From: an uncultured Pseudomonadota bacterium
GTDB lineage: Bacteria > Pseudomonadota > Gammaproteobacteria > Steroidobacterales > Steroidobacteraceae
Length of the DNA: 50,172 nucleotides
Direction of reading: 5' to 3'
Assembly (NCBI GenBank): GCA_902826575.1
Contig: CADEFJ010000013.1
Coordinates: forward strand, 1 to 50,172
The position numbers and the translations under genes were made by a program. The notes beneath the pieces are model-generated. The model searched no databases. It saw only the letters and a list, made by a program, of their open reading frames with translations, and had not been told where the DNA came from. Below, piece after piece: positions 24,747 through 32,955 of this stretch; the stretch's first letter is position 1, and each line of letters opens with the position of its first letter.

Positions 24747-26066
24747 TCAGGAATTCGGCAGTTCGGTGGGCGTGGTCAGGCGCACCCATATCGCAACCAC
24801 CATGACCAGGGCGTTGACCGAGGCGATCATCAGGAACGGTGCGCTCGGTCGCCAGAAGTCGAACAGCCATCCGCCGACCGACGTGGAAAACAGCACGCCG
24901 AGCGCTGCGGCGAATGCCGCGACTCCCATGACCGAGCCCCGGAAATCGCGTGGCGCCTGCTGGCCGAGCAGCGCCTGGCCGGCGAGTATGCAGCTCAGCT
25001 CGCCGGCACCGAGCAGCATCATCTTGAGATTCATGCCGGGCGTGAACGGATCGGCGGTCAGGCCAACCATCGAGTAGCCGAGCGCGGCGAGCGCCATGGC
25101 GATGATGACCACCGTGACGCGGTCGAAGCGATCCATCAGCCAGCCGAGTATCGGTCCCCAGATGAGCCCTGCGAGCTGCGCCACGCCATACATCATGCCG
25201 GCCCGGGCCATCGCCGCCGGGCGCGTCATGCCCTCCGCGAGGCCGGCCTGCATGATCCAGAGCGAGAAGAAAGTGCCGATCACGACGAGATCGCCGCGTG
25301 CGACGAACGAGCTGAGATAGCCGAGCGCAAGCCGGCGATTGTCGCGCGCGGTGCGCACGCCGGTGGCGATCAGCTTCAGCAGCGGCTCGCGCCGGCGCGA
25401 TGCACCCACCGGCGTGCCCCGATACAGGCCGAGCCAGCTCACGACCGCAGTGGTGAAGCACAGCGCAGCGCCGATCCACAGCGTGAAGCGGCCGGCAATG
25501 TCGTCCGTGAAGCCCATGGTTTCGAAGCGCAGTGGCAGCTTCGAGAGCACGAGCACGCCGAACATGACGCCGAGGCCCTGCAGCGTACCGGTGATGCCGA
25601 CGAGCAGGCCGCGGGAGCGATCCTGCGGAGTGTCCGCAAGCACGGTCGCCATGACCGTACCGATCATCGCCGCGCCGATCGCGAAGAAGAAACGCGTGGC
25701 GATCAGCGCGGGCAGCGAGTCCGCCAGCGGATAGAGGATGTAGCCGAAGCCGATCCACGCGAGGCCGAGTGTATAGATGGTGCGCCGGCCAATCTTGTCG
25801 GCCAGCGCCCCAAAGGGACCGACCAGCAGCAGCATGGCGATTTCCTGCGTCAGGCCGAGCAGAAACGTCGCGCGGCCCTGGGCGGAGCGCGGAATGCCGA
25901 GGTGCGCATCGAGAATGAACGGCTGCATGAAGCTGAGGAACGACAGCAGGCAGACGCTGAAGAAGGCGGCATAGATGAAGGTCAGGGCATTGCCGGGCGT
26001 GACGCCTTCGGCGAGCCAGATTGGCCCGAGCTTGCGCGACGGAACTGCGTTCATTCGTGACCCCAT
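24747..26066 (-). CDS. MFS transporter
   Basis: 439-residue major facilitator with about 12 membrane helices. Motif A appears as GPFGALADKIGRRTIY after the second helix, and a related LGWLMDRFDRVTV in the second half; a long cytosolic loop with basic residues (GASRRREPLLK) separates the halves. ATG 26066 and ATG 26054 (MNAVPSRKLG) are both possible; the second has GGGG upstream. It is followed after 55 bases by the alpha/beta hydrolase and lies divergent from the TauD-type dioxygenase. Likely role: uptake of the local catabolic substrate; direction and substrate cannot be read from the sequence. Confidence 0.85.
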   Translation of the reverse strand: MGSRMNAVPSRKLGPIWLAEGVTPGNALTFIYAAFFSVCLLSFLSFMQPFILDAHLGIPRSAQGRATFLLGLTQEIAMLLLVGPFGALADKIGRRTIYTLGLAWIGFGYILYPLADSLPALIATRFFFAIGAAMIGTVMATVLADTPQDRSRGLLVGITGTLQGLGVMFGVLVLSKLPLRFETMGFTDDIAGRFTLWIGAALCFTTAVVSWLGLYRGTPVGASRRREPLLKLIATGVRTARDNRRLALGYLSSFVARGDLVVIGTFFSLWIMQAGLAEGMTRPAAMARAGMMYGVAQLAGLIWGPILGWLMDRFDRVTVVIIAMALAALGYSMVGLTADPFTPGMNLKMMLLGAGELSCILAGQALLGQQAPRDFRGSVMGVAAFAAALGVLFSTSVGGWLFDFWRPSAPFLMIASVNALVMVVAIWVRLTTPTELPNS

Positions 26067-26157
26067 TTGAATCCGGCTGGCCGATCCTACCCGTGGCGCA
26101 GGGTGGAACTTCGGAGCGGTTTGGCACTGACCGGTGCGCGGACCGACGCCGCGGCGA

Positions 26158-26188
26158 TTGACCGCTTTGTTCTATCTTTGGTACAAAG
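26158..26188 (+). promoter_or_regulatory. Candidate promoter with inverted repeat upstream of the dioxygenase
   Basis: TTGACC (26158-26163) and TACAAA (26182-26187) are 18 bases apart. The -10 overlaps the perfect inverted repeat CTTTG-GTA-CAAAG (26176-26188), 31 bases before the dioxygenase ATG. The arrangement would let a repressor such as the nearby GntR protein block the promoter. Confidence 0.5.
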
Positions 26189-26219
26189 TCCTGCCACGCA
26201 ACCTCCCGAGGGCCAGCCG

Positions 26220-27107
26220 ATGACTGCCAGTCCCGATGCCGCGCGCGCTGCGGCCACGCCCCGGATGGATATCCGTCCCCTGACCGGCGGCCTTGGCTGC
26301 GAGATCAGTGGCGTCGACCTTGCCCGGCTCGATGCGGCGACATTCGCACAAGTGCATGCCGCTTTTCTCGAATATTCGGTGGTCGTCGTGCACGACCAGA
26401 AGCTCGGCGAGGCGGATCTCGCCACCTTCGGGCGGCGCTTCGGCAAACTCGAGGAGGAGCCTTTCCTGCCGTTGCGCGCCGCGACCGAGGGGGTATACCA
26501 GTTGCGCGGCGCCGGCAAGAACGAGCAGCGGCTGTCGACGCAGAATCTCGGCTGGCATGTCGATCACAGCTACCAGAAGAATCCGAGCCTGGGCGCCGTG
26601 CTGTATGCGGTCGACGTGCCGGAAGCGGGCGGTGACACGCTGTTCGCCAATATGCAGCTGGCGTACGAGGGCCTGTCCGCGCCGATGCAGCAATTCATTT
26701 CCGGTCTCACCGGCATCCACGACGTGCTGCACTATGGCGTCAACTCGGGGCATCACTCGATTGCGACGCAGGCCGGACTCGAGCGCCTGACCCAGGCGCG
26801 CGCACGATTCCCGCAGACCGAGCATCCGCTCGTCTGCACGCACCCGGAGACGGGCCGCAAGATCCTTTACATCAACAGGGGCTGGACCAGCGCGATCAAG
26901 GAACTGCGCCCCGCGGAGGGTCGCGCCTTGCTCGCGATGCTCAATGAGCATGCGCTGCAACCGGTCTACCAGTGCCGCGTGCGCTACCGCAACGGCACCG
27001 TGTGCATGTGGGACAACCGCTGCGTGCAGCACAGCCCGAATTCAGACTACAGCTCGCCGCGCCACATGCTGCGCGTGGCGCTGCACAGTGACTGGGAGCC
27101 ATCATAG
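26220..27107 (+). CDS. TauD/TfdA-family Fe(II)/2-oxoglutarate dioxygenase
   Basis: 295-residue dioxygenase that couples 2-oxoglutarate oxidation to hydroxylation, often releasing sulfite, a phenol or an amine from its substrate. The facial triad is visible: H-x-D in LGWHVDHSYQKNP and the distal His in NRCVQHSPN, with the 2-oxoglutarate-binding Arg in SPRHMLRVAL. The N-terminal IRPLTGGLGCEISGVDL is the classical TauD start. ATG 26220 is chosen as the family-like start; the longer open frame would cross the promoter. The 3' end overlaps the convergent GntR gene by six bases. The substrate is unknown. Confidence 0.9.
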   Translation: MTASPDAARAAATPRMDIRPLTGGLGCEISGVDLARLDAATFAQVHAAFLEYSVVVVHDQKLGEADLATFGRRFGKLEEEPFLPLRAATEGVYQLRGAGKNEQRLSTQNLGWHVDHSYQKNPSLGAVLYAVDVPEAGGDTLFANMQLAYEGLSAPMQQFISGLTGIHDVLHYGVNSGHHSIATQAGLERLTQARARFPQTEHPLVCTHPETGRKILYINRGWTSAIKELRPAEGRALLAMLNEHALQPVYQCRVRYRNGTVCMWDNRCVQHSPNSDYSSPRHMLRVALHSDWEPS

Positions 27108-27905
27108 GGCCCGGCGGCCGCTGCGGCCCAAATAGGCGTGGTGCGTGTAGCGGTCCGCGCGGTACCACTGCTGTACACGCTCCACGCGCCGATCGCGGTC
27201 GTCGATCACGAGCAGGCGCACGCTGACGATCGGCGCGCCGACCTCGGTCTCGAGCAGTGCCGCGAGCCGGATATCGGCCAGCGTCGCGCCGATGAACTGG
27301 TCGGCGCCGACGATGTTCATCCCTTTGCGGTTCAGCAGCGTGAACATCGGGCTGCGGTTCAGTTCGTTGGCGTCGATCGTGCCGGCGACGTCCAGGGGCA
27401 CGGTGGTCTCGACATACCCGACAGGCACATTGTCGGCAACACGCACGTGCGAGGCGCGCAGCACGCGCGCGCCGGGCTCGAGCAGCAGGTCACGACGCGT
27501 CATCTCGTCGGCGGCCACTTCTTCGACCCGTGCATGGCGCTGGCGCGAACCCGCACCCAGGCGCCTGGCCTTGCGCATCAGCTGGTCGAGATCGCTGCGT
27601 ACGGGCGCGGCGCCGATGTCCTGCAGTACGAAAGTGCCGCGGCCTGCCTGGCGTGACACGAGCCGCTCGTTGGCCAGCATCTGGATCGCCTGGCGCGCGG
27701 TGTTGCGCGAGACGCCGAGCCGCGTCGCGAGCGACTGTTCGGTCGGCAACTGCGAGCCTGGCGGATAGCGACCCTCGAGGATCCACGCGCGCAGGGAGTT
27801 ATAGAGCTGCGCATACTTCGGCGAGCGCAGGCCCGCGGCGATCGCGCTGTCGAGATCGTCGCGCGGCGCTGCACGGGCCGGGCCGCGTTTGCGCCGTGGA
27901 CCCAT
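27102..27905 (-). CDS. GntR/HutC-family transcriptional regulator (UTRA domain)
   Basis: 267-residue repressor with an N-terminal winged helix-turn-helix (about residues 28-98: YAQLYNSLRAWILEGRYPPG, LPTEQSLATRLGVSRNTARQ, GRGTFVLQ) and a C-terminal UTRA effector domain (about 110-260). The N-terminus has a basic extension (RRKRGPARAAPR). The ATG directly follows the aldehyde dehydrogenase stop (TGAATG), so it is the last gene of the methyltransferase-dehydrogenase operon and may autoregulate it. Candidate operators are the inverted repeats at 26176 and 30595. A second, related regulator is at 33673. Confidence 0.92.
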   Translation of the reverse strand: MGPRRKRGPARAAPRDDLDSAIAAGLRSPKYAQLYNSLRAWILEGRYPPGSQLPTEQSLATRLGVSRNTARQAIQMLANERLVSRQAGRGTFVLQDIGAAPVRSDLDQLMRKARRLGAGSRQRHARVEEVAADEMTRRDLLLEPGARVLRASHVRVADNVPVGYVETTVPLDVAGTIDANELNRSPMFTLLNRKGMNIVGADQFIGATLADIRLAALLETEVGAPIVSVRLLVIDDRDRRVERVQQWYRADRYTHHAYLGRSGRRAL

Positions 27906-29411
27906 TCAGGCGCCGTAGCGGTGCATCGGCGGCGGATCGAGCGGGAAGATCGTCGATTTCAGCTCGGTGTAGAAGTCCACGCTGCTCGCCGGGCCGTCGC
28001 GCCCGACACCGGATTCCTTGTAGCCGCCGAACGGCGCGCGCAGTTCACGCATCATCGGCGTATTGATCCAGATCGTGCCGGCGCGGATCTCGCGCGAGCA
28101 GCGCATCGCCGTTGCGAAGTCCTCGGACCAGACATAGCCCGCAAGCCCGAACCGGGAGCGGTTCGCGATCGCGATCGCCTCGTCGAGCGTGTCGAACTCG
28201 AGCAGCGTCGCGAACGGCCCGAAAATCTCCTCCTGGCACACGCGCGCATCGTTCGACGCGGCCAGCACCGCGGTCGGCTCGACGAACCAGCCGCGCTCGA
28301 GGGCCGCGCGCCGCCCGCCGGTGAGCAGCTGCGCGCCTTCGGCGCGCGCAATATCGACATAAGAGAGGACCCGCTCCATGTGCGCCCGATAGGCGAGCGG
28401 GCCGACCTCGGTGCGCGGCGAGAGCGGATCGCCGACGCGGATATTGCGGGCGCGCTCGACAAAGCGCTCGATGAACATCGGCGCGATCGAACGCTGCACG
28501 AGGATGCGCGAACCTGCGAGGCACTGCTGGCCGTTGTTCGCGAAGATGCCGACGAGGGCACCGTCGAGCGCGCGCTCGATGTCGGCCGAGGCGCAGATGA
28601 TGTTGGCCGACTTGCCCCCGAGTTCGAGCGCAACCGGCACCAGGCGCCGGCCGGCGGCGGTCATGATATCGCGGCCCGTGGCGGTGCCGCCGGTGAAGCC
28701 GATCATGTCGATTCCCGGATGGCTGACCAGCGCGCTGCCGGTCACGGCGCCGCGGCCGTTGACGAGATTGACGACGCCCGGCGGCAGGCCGGCCTCGTGC
28801 AGGATCTCGACCATGCGCCGCACTGACAGCGGCGTGTACTCGGACGGCTTCAGCACGCAGGTATTGCCCCACGGGATGCAGGTCGCGATGCGCATGGAAG
28901 CGAGCGACAGCGGGGCGTTCCACGGTGCGATCAGCGCGGCGACACCTTTCGGTTCGCGCGTCACCACGGTCAGCCAGCCTTTGGCCTGCGTGTAGGCCTC
29001 GCCATGCAGGGTGCTCGCGACTTCGGCGAAGAACTCGTAACTGCGCGCCATGCGCTGCATTTGCCCGCGCACGTGCGCGAGCGGCAGTCCGACGCCGACA
29101 CATTCCAGCCAGGCGAGCTCGTCGGCGTGGGCGCGCAGGCGATCGCGGATGGCGTACAGGATGTCCTTGCGCTCGTTGATGTCCATGCGCGGCCAGGGGC
29201 CGGTGTCGAAGGCGCGGCGCGCGCTCGCGACAGCCGCATCGACCTCGGTGGCGTCGGCCTCGCGCAGTACGGCCAGCCCTTCCTCGGTGGTCGGGTTGAC
29301 AATCGGCAAATCAATGCCGCCAGCGCGCAGCGGCGGCGATTCTCCATCGATCAGCGAGCGGACTCGATCGACGACCGGCCAGTCGCGGTTCAGGGCCACG
29401 ACGCTGTTCAT
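27906..29411 (-). CDS. Aldehyde dehydrogenase family protein
   Basis: 501-residue NAD(P)-dependent aldehyde dehydrogenase that oxidises aldehydes to acids in the cytosol. Catalytic signatures are APWNAPL with the conserved Asn, GFTGGTATGRDI for cofactor binding, LELGGKSANI with the general-base Glu, and NNGQQCLAGSR with the nucleophilic Cys. Length and overall style fit the betaine/semialdehyde (for example hydroxymuconic semialdehyde) dehydrogenase branch, but the substrate is not determined. ATG 29411 overlaps the methyltransferase stop (ATGA); the extended frame upstream is Arg/Cys-rich shadow. It lies between the methyltransferase and the GntR gene in one minus-strand operon. Confidence 0.93.
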   Translation of the reverse strand: MNSVVALNRDWPVVDRVRSLIDGESPPLRAGGIDLPIVNPTTEEGLAVLREADATEVDAAVASARRAFDTGPWPRMDINERKDILYAIRDRLRAHADELAWLECVGVGLPLAHVRGQMQRMARSYEFFAEVASTLHGEAYTQAKGWLTVVTREPKGVAALIAPWNAPLSLASMRIATCIPWGNTCVLKPSEYTPLSVRRMVEILHEAGLPPGVVNLVNGRGAVTGSALVSHPGIDMIGFTGGTATGRDIMTAAGRRLVPVALELGGKSANIICASADIERALDGALVGIFANNGQQCLAGSRILVQRSIAPMFIERFVERARNIRVGDPLSPRTEVGPLAYRAHMERVLSYVDIARAEGAQLLTGGRRAALERGWFVEPTAVLAASNDARVCQEEIFGPFATLLEFDTLDEAIAIANRSRFGLAGYVWSEDFATAMRCSREIRAGTIWINTPMMRELRAPFGGYKESGVGRDGPASSVDFYTELKSTIFPLDPPPMHRYGA

Positions 29412-30535
29412 GATGCGGGCTTGGCGCCGGCGGCGGCGAACCACGGCAGCGAACCCTCGACCTGCGGCAGGTGCCCGACCCAGGCAAGCGCAGCGGGAAT
29501 GCCCGCGGCTTCGAGATCGGCAGCAAGGTCTGCATTGGCATAGACCTCCCAATAGGGCTCGTTGTTGTTGTGCGTGTCCCATGACAGCTCGAACTTCTTC
29601 GCTTCCGGCAACCCTGCGAAGCGCAGTGGCACGTCCTGGTGCACGAAAATGCCGCCGGGCGCGAGCAGCCGCCAGGTTTCGCGCAGCATTGCGCGACGGG
29701 TGCTGTCGGGACTCTCGTGCATCAGGTTGTGCGATACGATGAGATCGAAGTAGCCGTCCGGAAAGCCGGTGTCGGTGCAGTCACGCTGGTGGAAATGCAC
29801 GGCCGCGCCGAGCGCCTCGGCACGCGCATGCGCGTAGCGCAACATGCCCGCGCCGACGTCGATTGCGTGCACCTCGGCATCTGGAAATTCGAGCGCGTAG
29901 GGCACGCTCGCCGAACCCGCCGAGCAGCCGAGGTCGAGAATGCGCCGCGGCGCGAATCCCGGCCAGCGCGCGGCGATGAAGCGCTGTACATGGCGCGCCT
30001 TGCTGTCGCCGCGGCCGATGCCCTGGCCGAATGCGTAGTGGTTGCCGCCCGCCTCGTAGAGTGCGCCGGCCGTGATGTCGCCGTCGCCGAGATCGAGTGC
30101 GTAACCGCCGGGCTGCAGGTGGATATCGACGGCGGTGACGCTGCGCGGCGGCGTGAAGTCGCGGTTCAGTTCGAGGCTGCCACCGGCGGGGCGCTGCGAG
30201 GCGAGGCGATGCGCGGTCGACTCGAGCCGCGCGCGCTCACGGCGGATCGGCGCGCCGACCGCATCCCACATCAGTTCCTGGGCACCGCGGTTCAGGGCGG
30301 ACCAGCTGCGATAGGCCGGCAGCGCGTACATCGCGTCACGGATGGCTTCCCGTGTCGGCTCCGCGCCGCTGCCGGACTGGCGCAAGCCCGGTTCGACGAG
30401 AGTCGAATAGAGGGCATCGTTGGTGCTGCGAAGAGTGCGGTTCAGTCCCCGCTTGAGGGCGACGACAAAGTCCTGGCGGGCGGCCTCGTCGTGATCGGGT
30501 CGGGCGAGCATTTCATGCCGGGCATTGCGTGCCAT
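29408..30535 (-). CDS. Class I SAM-dependent methyltransferase
   Basis: 375-residue protein with an N-terminal helical domain of about 180 residues and a Rossmann methyltransferase domain: motif I RILDLGCSAGSASVPYA (about 225-241), an acidic AIDVGAGML, then DLIVSHNLMHESPD and LLAPGGIFVHQD. The N-terminal part (LNRTLRSTNDALYSTLVEP) is not one I recognise and may recognise the substrate. ATG 30535 is preferred because a -10-like TATATT lies upstream of it on the minus strand (about 30562-30568); ATG 30601 is an alternative that would run into the palindromic region. It is first of the operon with the dehydrogenase and regulator, and divergent from the UbiD gene. The substrate is unknown. Confidence 0.82.
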   Translation of the reverse strand: MARNARHEMLARPDHDEAARQDFVVALKRGLNRTLRSTNDALYSTLVEPGLRQSGSGAEPTREAIRDAMYALPAYRSWSALNRGAQELMWDAVGAPIRRERARLESTAHRLASQRPAGGSLELNRDFTPPRSVTAVDIHLQPGGYALDLGDGDITAGALYEAGGNHYAFGQGIGRGDSKARHVQRFIAARWPGFAPRRILDLGCSAGSASVPYALEFPDAEVHAIDVGAGMLRYAHARAEALGAAVHFHQRDCTDTGFPDGYFDLIVSHNLMHESPDSTRRAMLRETWRLLAPGGIFVHQDVPLRFAGLPEAKKFELSWDTHNNNEPYWEVYANADLAADLEAAGIPAALAWVGHLPQVEGSLPWFAAAGAKPAS

Positions 30536-30594
30536 GTGCGACTCCAGTGCGGTGTCGGAAGCGAATATAGCGAAGTCTATTGTCGCCGCGCCTA

Positions 30595-30627
30595 TTGTCA
30601 TGTCAGCATGACAAAGTGTCACGTGAC
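30595..30627. promoter_or_regulatory. Two adjacent palindromes in the divergent methyltransferase/UbiD region
   Basis: TTGTCATG-TCAG-CATGACAA (30595-30614) is a perfect inverted repeat with 8-base arms. It is followed three bases later by the perfect 10-bp palindrome GTCACGTGAC (30618-30627); both share the core TGTCA/TGACA. They sit just before and across the likely UbiD start and upstream of the divergent methyltransferase, an ideal place for an operator of one of the two local GntR proteins. Confidence 0.6.
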
Positions 30628-32034
30628 CTGCGGACATTCCTGGCGGAGCAGAGCGCGGCGGTGTGGGAACTGCCCCGCGGGCTGTCGCGCCGTTACGAGT
30701 TGACAGCGTTGCAGCACGCACTCGATGCGCGCGGCGAGTATCCGGTGCTGCTCGCGCGCGACACACTCGGTGCGGATGGCGCGCGCAGCGCGATTCCCGT
30801 GGTCACGAACCTGACCGCGAGCCGCGTGCTCACGGCCGCCGCGCTCGGGCTTCCGGATCACCGCTGCACCGCAGAGTGGTTTGCCCGACGCAGCGCGGGC
30901 GGCATCGATCCGCAGGTGCTCGCCCGGGACGCGGCGCCGGTGCAAGAGGTCGTGCTCACCGGCGACGCAGCCGATCTCGGGCGCATCCCGGCGCTGACCC
31001 AGCATGAGCTCGAGCCCGGGCCTTACCTGACGGCGGCGCATGCCACCACTTTCGATCCCGACACCGGCGTCGACAACACCGCGATCCAGCGCTGCTGGCT
31101 GCGCACCGCGCGGCGCATGAGCTGGTTTCCCTATCCCGCGAGCCACAACGCGCGCAACCTGCGCAAGTTCCACGGGCGCGGCGAGCCCTGTCCGGTTGCC
31201 TTCTGGATCGGTCACCACCCCGCAGTGCTGATGGGTACGCAGGCGAAGCTGCGCTATCCGCAAAGCCACTGGCGCGCCGCGGGCGGCGTGCTCGGCGAGC
31301 CGCTGCGTCTCGTGCCGTCGATCACGCATGGCGAGCGGATCATGGTGCCGGCGGATGCCGAGATCGTGATCGAGGGCTGGGCGCCATCCGGCGTGCTCGC
31401 GGCCGACGGGCCGTTCGGCGAGTACACGGGCTTTCTTGGGCCGCAGACGCCGGCGCCCGTCTGTGATGTCGCCTGCATCACGATGCGCAGCGACGCGATC
31501 TACCACGACTACGGCTCCGGGCTCACCGACATGCTGGTGCCCGACAACATGGCGATGGAAGGCAAGCTCTACGAACTGGTGAAGTCCGTAGCGCCGTCGC
31601 TGCGCAACGTGCACGTGCCCGCGTCGGGGCGCCGTTTCCACGCCTGGCTGCAGCTCGCCGAACCGGTGCGCGGCGAGGCGCGCGATGCGCTGGTCGCGGC
31701 GCTGGCGTACCGGCGCACGAAGTGGGTCGTCGCGGTCGACGACGACATCGACATCTTCTCGGCGGCGGCGCTCGACTGGGCGATCGCAACGCGCGTGCAG
31801 TGGTCTCGCGATGCGATCGTGATCGACGACCTGTCGGGCTCGAGCCTCGATCCTTCGCTGCCCGCCGGCGCGAGCACGGCATCGAAAATGGGCGTCGATG
31901 CGACGCTGCCGCCGGCAGCCGCCCCCGGCGCGCCGCGACCCGTGCCACCGGTCACGACCGTGCCGGCCGATGCGGCCACGCGCGCGGGCGCACTGCGGGA
32001 CGGCGCTGACGCCGCCGGCTGGCCGCGCTTCTGA
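30616..32034 (+). CDS. UbiD-family (prenylated-FMN) decarboxylase
   Basis: 472-residue member of the UbiD family, reversible decarboxylases of aromatic, heteroaromatic or enoic acids that need prenylated FMN made by UbiX (a UbiX homologue is at 42500). Conserved parts are SRDLRTFLAEQ at the start, NTAIQRCW, GHHPAVLMGTQAKL, the DGPFGEYTGFLGP segment carrying an acid residue of the active site, and DVDIDIFS-like DDDIDIFSAAALDWA near the C-terminus. A GTG at 30616 gives the family-like N-terminus; other starts are possible. The C-terminal tail is Pro/Ala-rich. It opens a seven-gene plus-strand unit with a zinc-ribbon protein 22 bases downstream. The substrate is unknown; ubiquinone synthesis is unlikely in this setting. 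Confidence 0.9.
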   Translation: MSRDLRTFLAEQSAAVWELPRGLSRRYELTALQHALDARGEYPVLLARDTLGADGARSAIPVVTNLTASRVLTAAALGLPDHRCTAEWFARRSAGGIDPQVLARDAAPVQEVVLTGDAADLGRIPALTQHELEPGPYLTAAHATTFDPDTGVDNTAIQRCWLRTARRMSWFPYPASHNARNLRKFHGRGEPCPVAFWIGHHPAVLMGTQAKLRYPQSHWRAAGGVLGEPLRLVPSITHGERIMVPADAEIVIEGWAPSGVLAADGPFGEYTGFLGPQTPAPVCDVACITMRSDAIYHDYGSGLTDMLVPDNMAMEGKLYELVKSVAPSLRNVHVPASGRRFHAWLQLAEPVRGEARDALVAALAYRRTKWVVAVDDDIDIFSAAALDWAIATRVQWSRDAIVIDDLSGSSLDPSLPAGASTASKMGVDATLPPAAAPGAPRPVPPVTTVPADAATRAGALRDGADAAGWPRF

Positions 32035-32056
32035 ACCAGTACCGAGGGCGGGACCG

Positions 32057-32236
32057 ATGCAATACAGCGTTCACAGCGTCGAGACCGACAAGTACGCCGG
32101 CAATACGACCTGGGCCGCATGCCCGGCCTGCCAGCTGTGGTTTCCCGTCAGCGCGCGCATGCTCGAGCCGGCCGCTCCGCCGGCCTGCTGCCCGGGCTGT
32201 CACCGAGAGTTTTCCGTCAAGGAGTCCAGGCGATGA
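32057..32236 (+). CDS. Tiny zinc-ribbon protein, possible UbiD accessory subunit
   Basis: 59-residue protein with two CxxC pairs, CPAC (22-25) and CPGC (45-48), separated by about 20 residues, the layout of a zinc ribbon. The context between a UbiD decarboxylase and a di-iron-type enzyme is suggestive: known UbiD systems for vanillate/hydroxybenzoate decarboxylation (VdcBCD, BsdBCD) carry a small Cys-containing D subunit of about 75 residues. I see no clear sequence match to that subunit, so the link is by position and size. Its TGA overlaps the ATG of the next gene (ATGA). Confidence 0.75.
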   Translation: MQYSVHSVETDKYAGNTTWAACPACQLWFPVSARMLEPAAPPACCPGCHREFSVKESRR

Positions 32237-32955
32237 GTGAGCGTGAGCTTTTGGATCAGTCCCGGTTTTTCGCGGCCCTCGAGGCTGCGCGCCAGCCGCA
32301 GCACGGTGGCGGTCACCCCTTCAGCCGCGCATGGGGCGCGGGCGAGATGTCACGCGCGCAGCTTGGCGAGTGGGCGATCCAGCACTTTTATTACATCGAC
32401 CCGATACCGCAGCAGTTCGCCGCGCTGTATGCGCGCCTGCCGGATCTCGATGCGCGCCAGCACCTGCTCGAGAACCTGCTCGGCGAGGAGATGCCGCAGA
32501 CGCCGGCGAAGCGCCACCCGGACCTGCTGCGCAAGTTTGCGCGGGCCTGCGGCGTTTCGGATCAGCGCATCCAGAACGCCGAGGCTGCCGGCGAGATACT
32601 GCCGACGACGAGGGCGATGCGCTCGTGGATCTGGGAACTCGCCAGCATCCGCCATCTCGCCGAGTCCTGTGCCGGCATCATGGTCGCGCTCGAGGGCCAG
32701 CTGCCGACGCTTTATCCGAAGTATGTCGAGGCGATGCGCCGCATGGGTTACACCGAGGACGATCTCGAGTTCTTCCATGTGCATATCGAAGGCGACACCG
32801 AGCACGCCCACGTCGGCCTGGAGCTGACAACCCGATATGCGACCACACCCGAGCTGCAGCAGCGCGCGATCGCCGCGGTGCGTGCCTCGGCTTCGATGCG
32901 TTATGCGATGCTCGATGGCATCCACGCGAGTCCGCAGGTCAGGAATGTCGCCTGA
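32233..32955 (+). CDS. PqqC/CADD-like haem-oxygenase-fold putative di-iron enzyme
   Basis: 240-residue all-helical protein of the TenA/PqqC superfamily. It carries what looks like the full ligand set of haem-oxygenase-like di-iron oxidases such as chlamydial CADD: Glu85/86 in NLLGEEMP, His95, Glu154 in MVALEGQLP, and the H-x3-D-x2-H triplet H184, D188, H191 (HVHIEGDTEH). That set is not expected in thiaminase-type TenA. An O2-dependent oxidation next to the decarboxylase is therefore likely; the substrate is not known. ATG 32233 overlaps the zinc-ribbon stop. Alternative: a cofactor-free PqqC-like oxidase. Confidence 0.83.
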   Translation: MSERELLDQSRFFAALEAARQPQHGGGHPFSRAWGAGEMSRAQLGEWAIQHFYYIDPIPQQFAALYARLPDLDARQHLLENLLGEEMPQTPAKRHPDLLRKFARACGVSDQRIQNAEAAGEILPTTRAMRSWIWELASIRHLAESCAGIMVALEGQLPTLYPKYVEAMRRMGYTEDDLEFFHVHIEGDTEHAHVGLELTTRYATTPELQQRAIAAVRASASMRYAMLDGIHASPQVRNVA

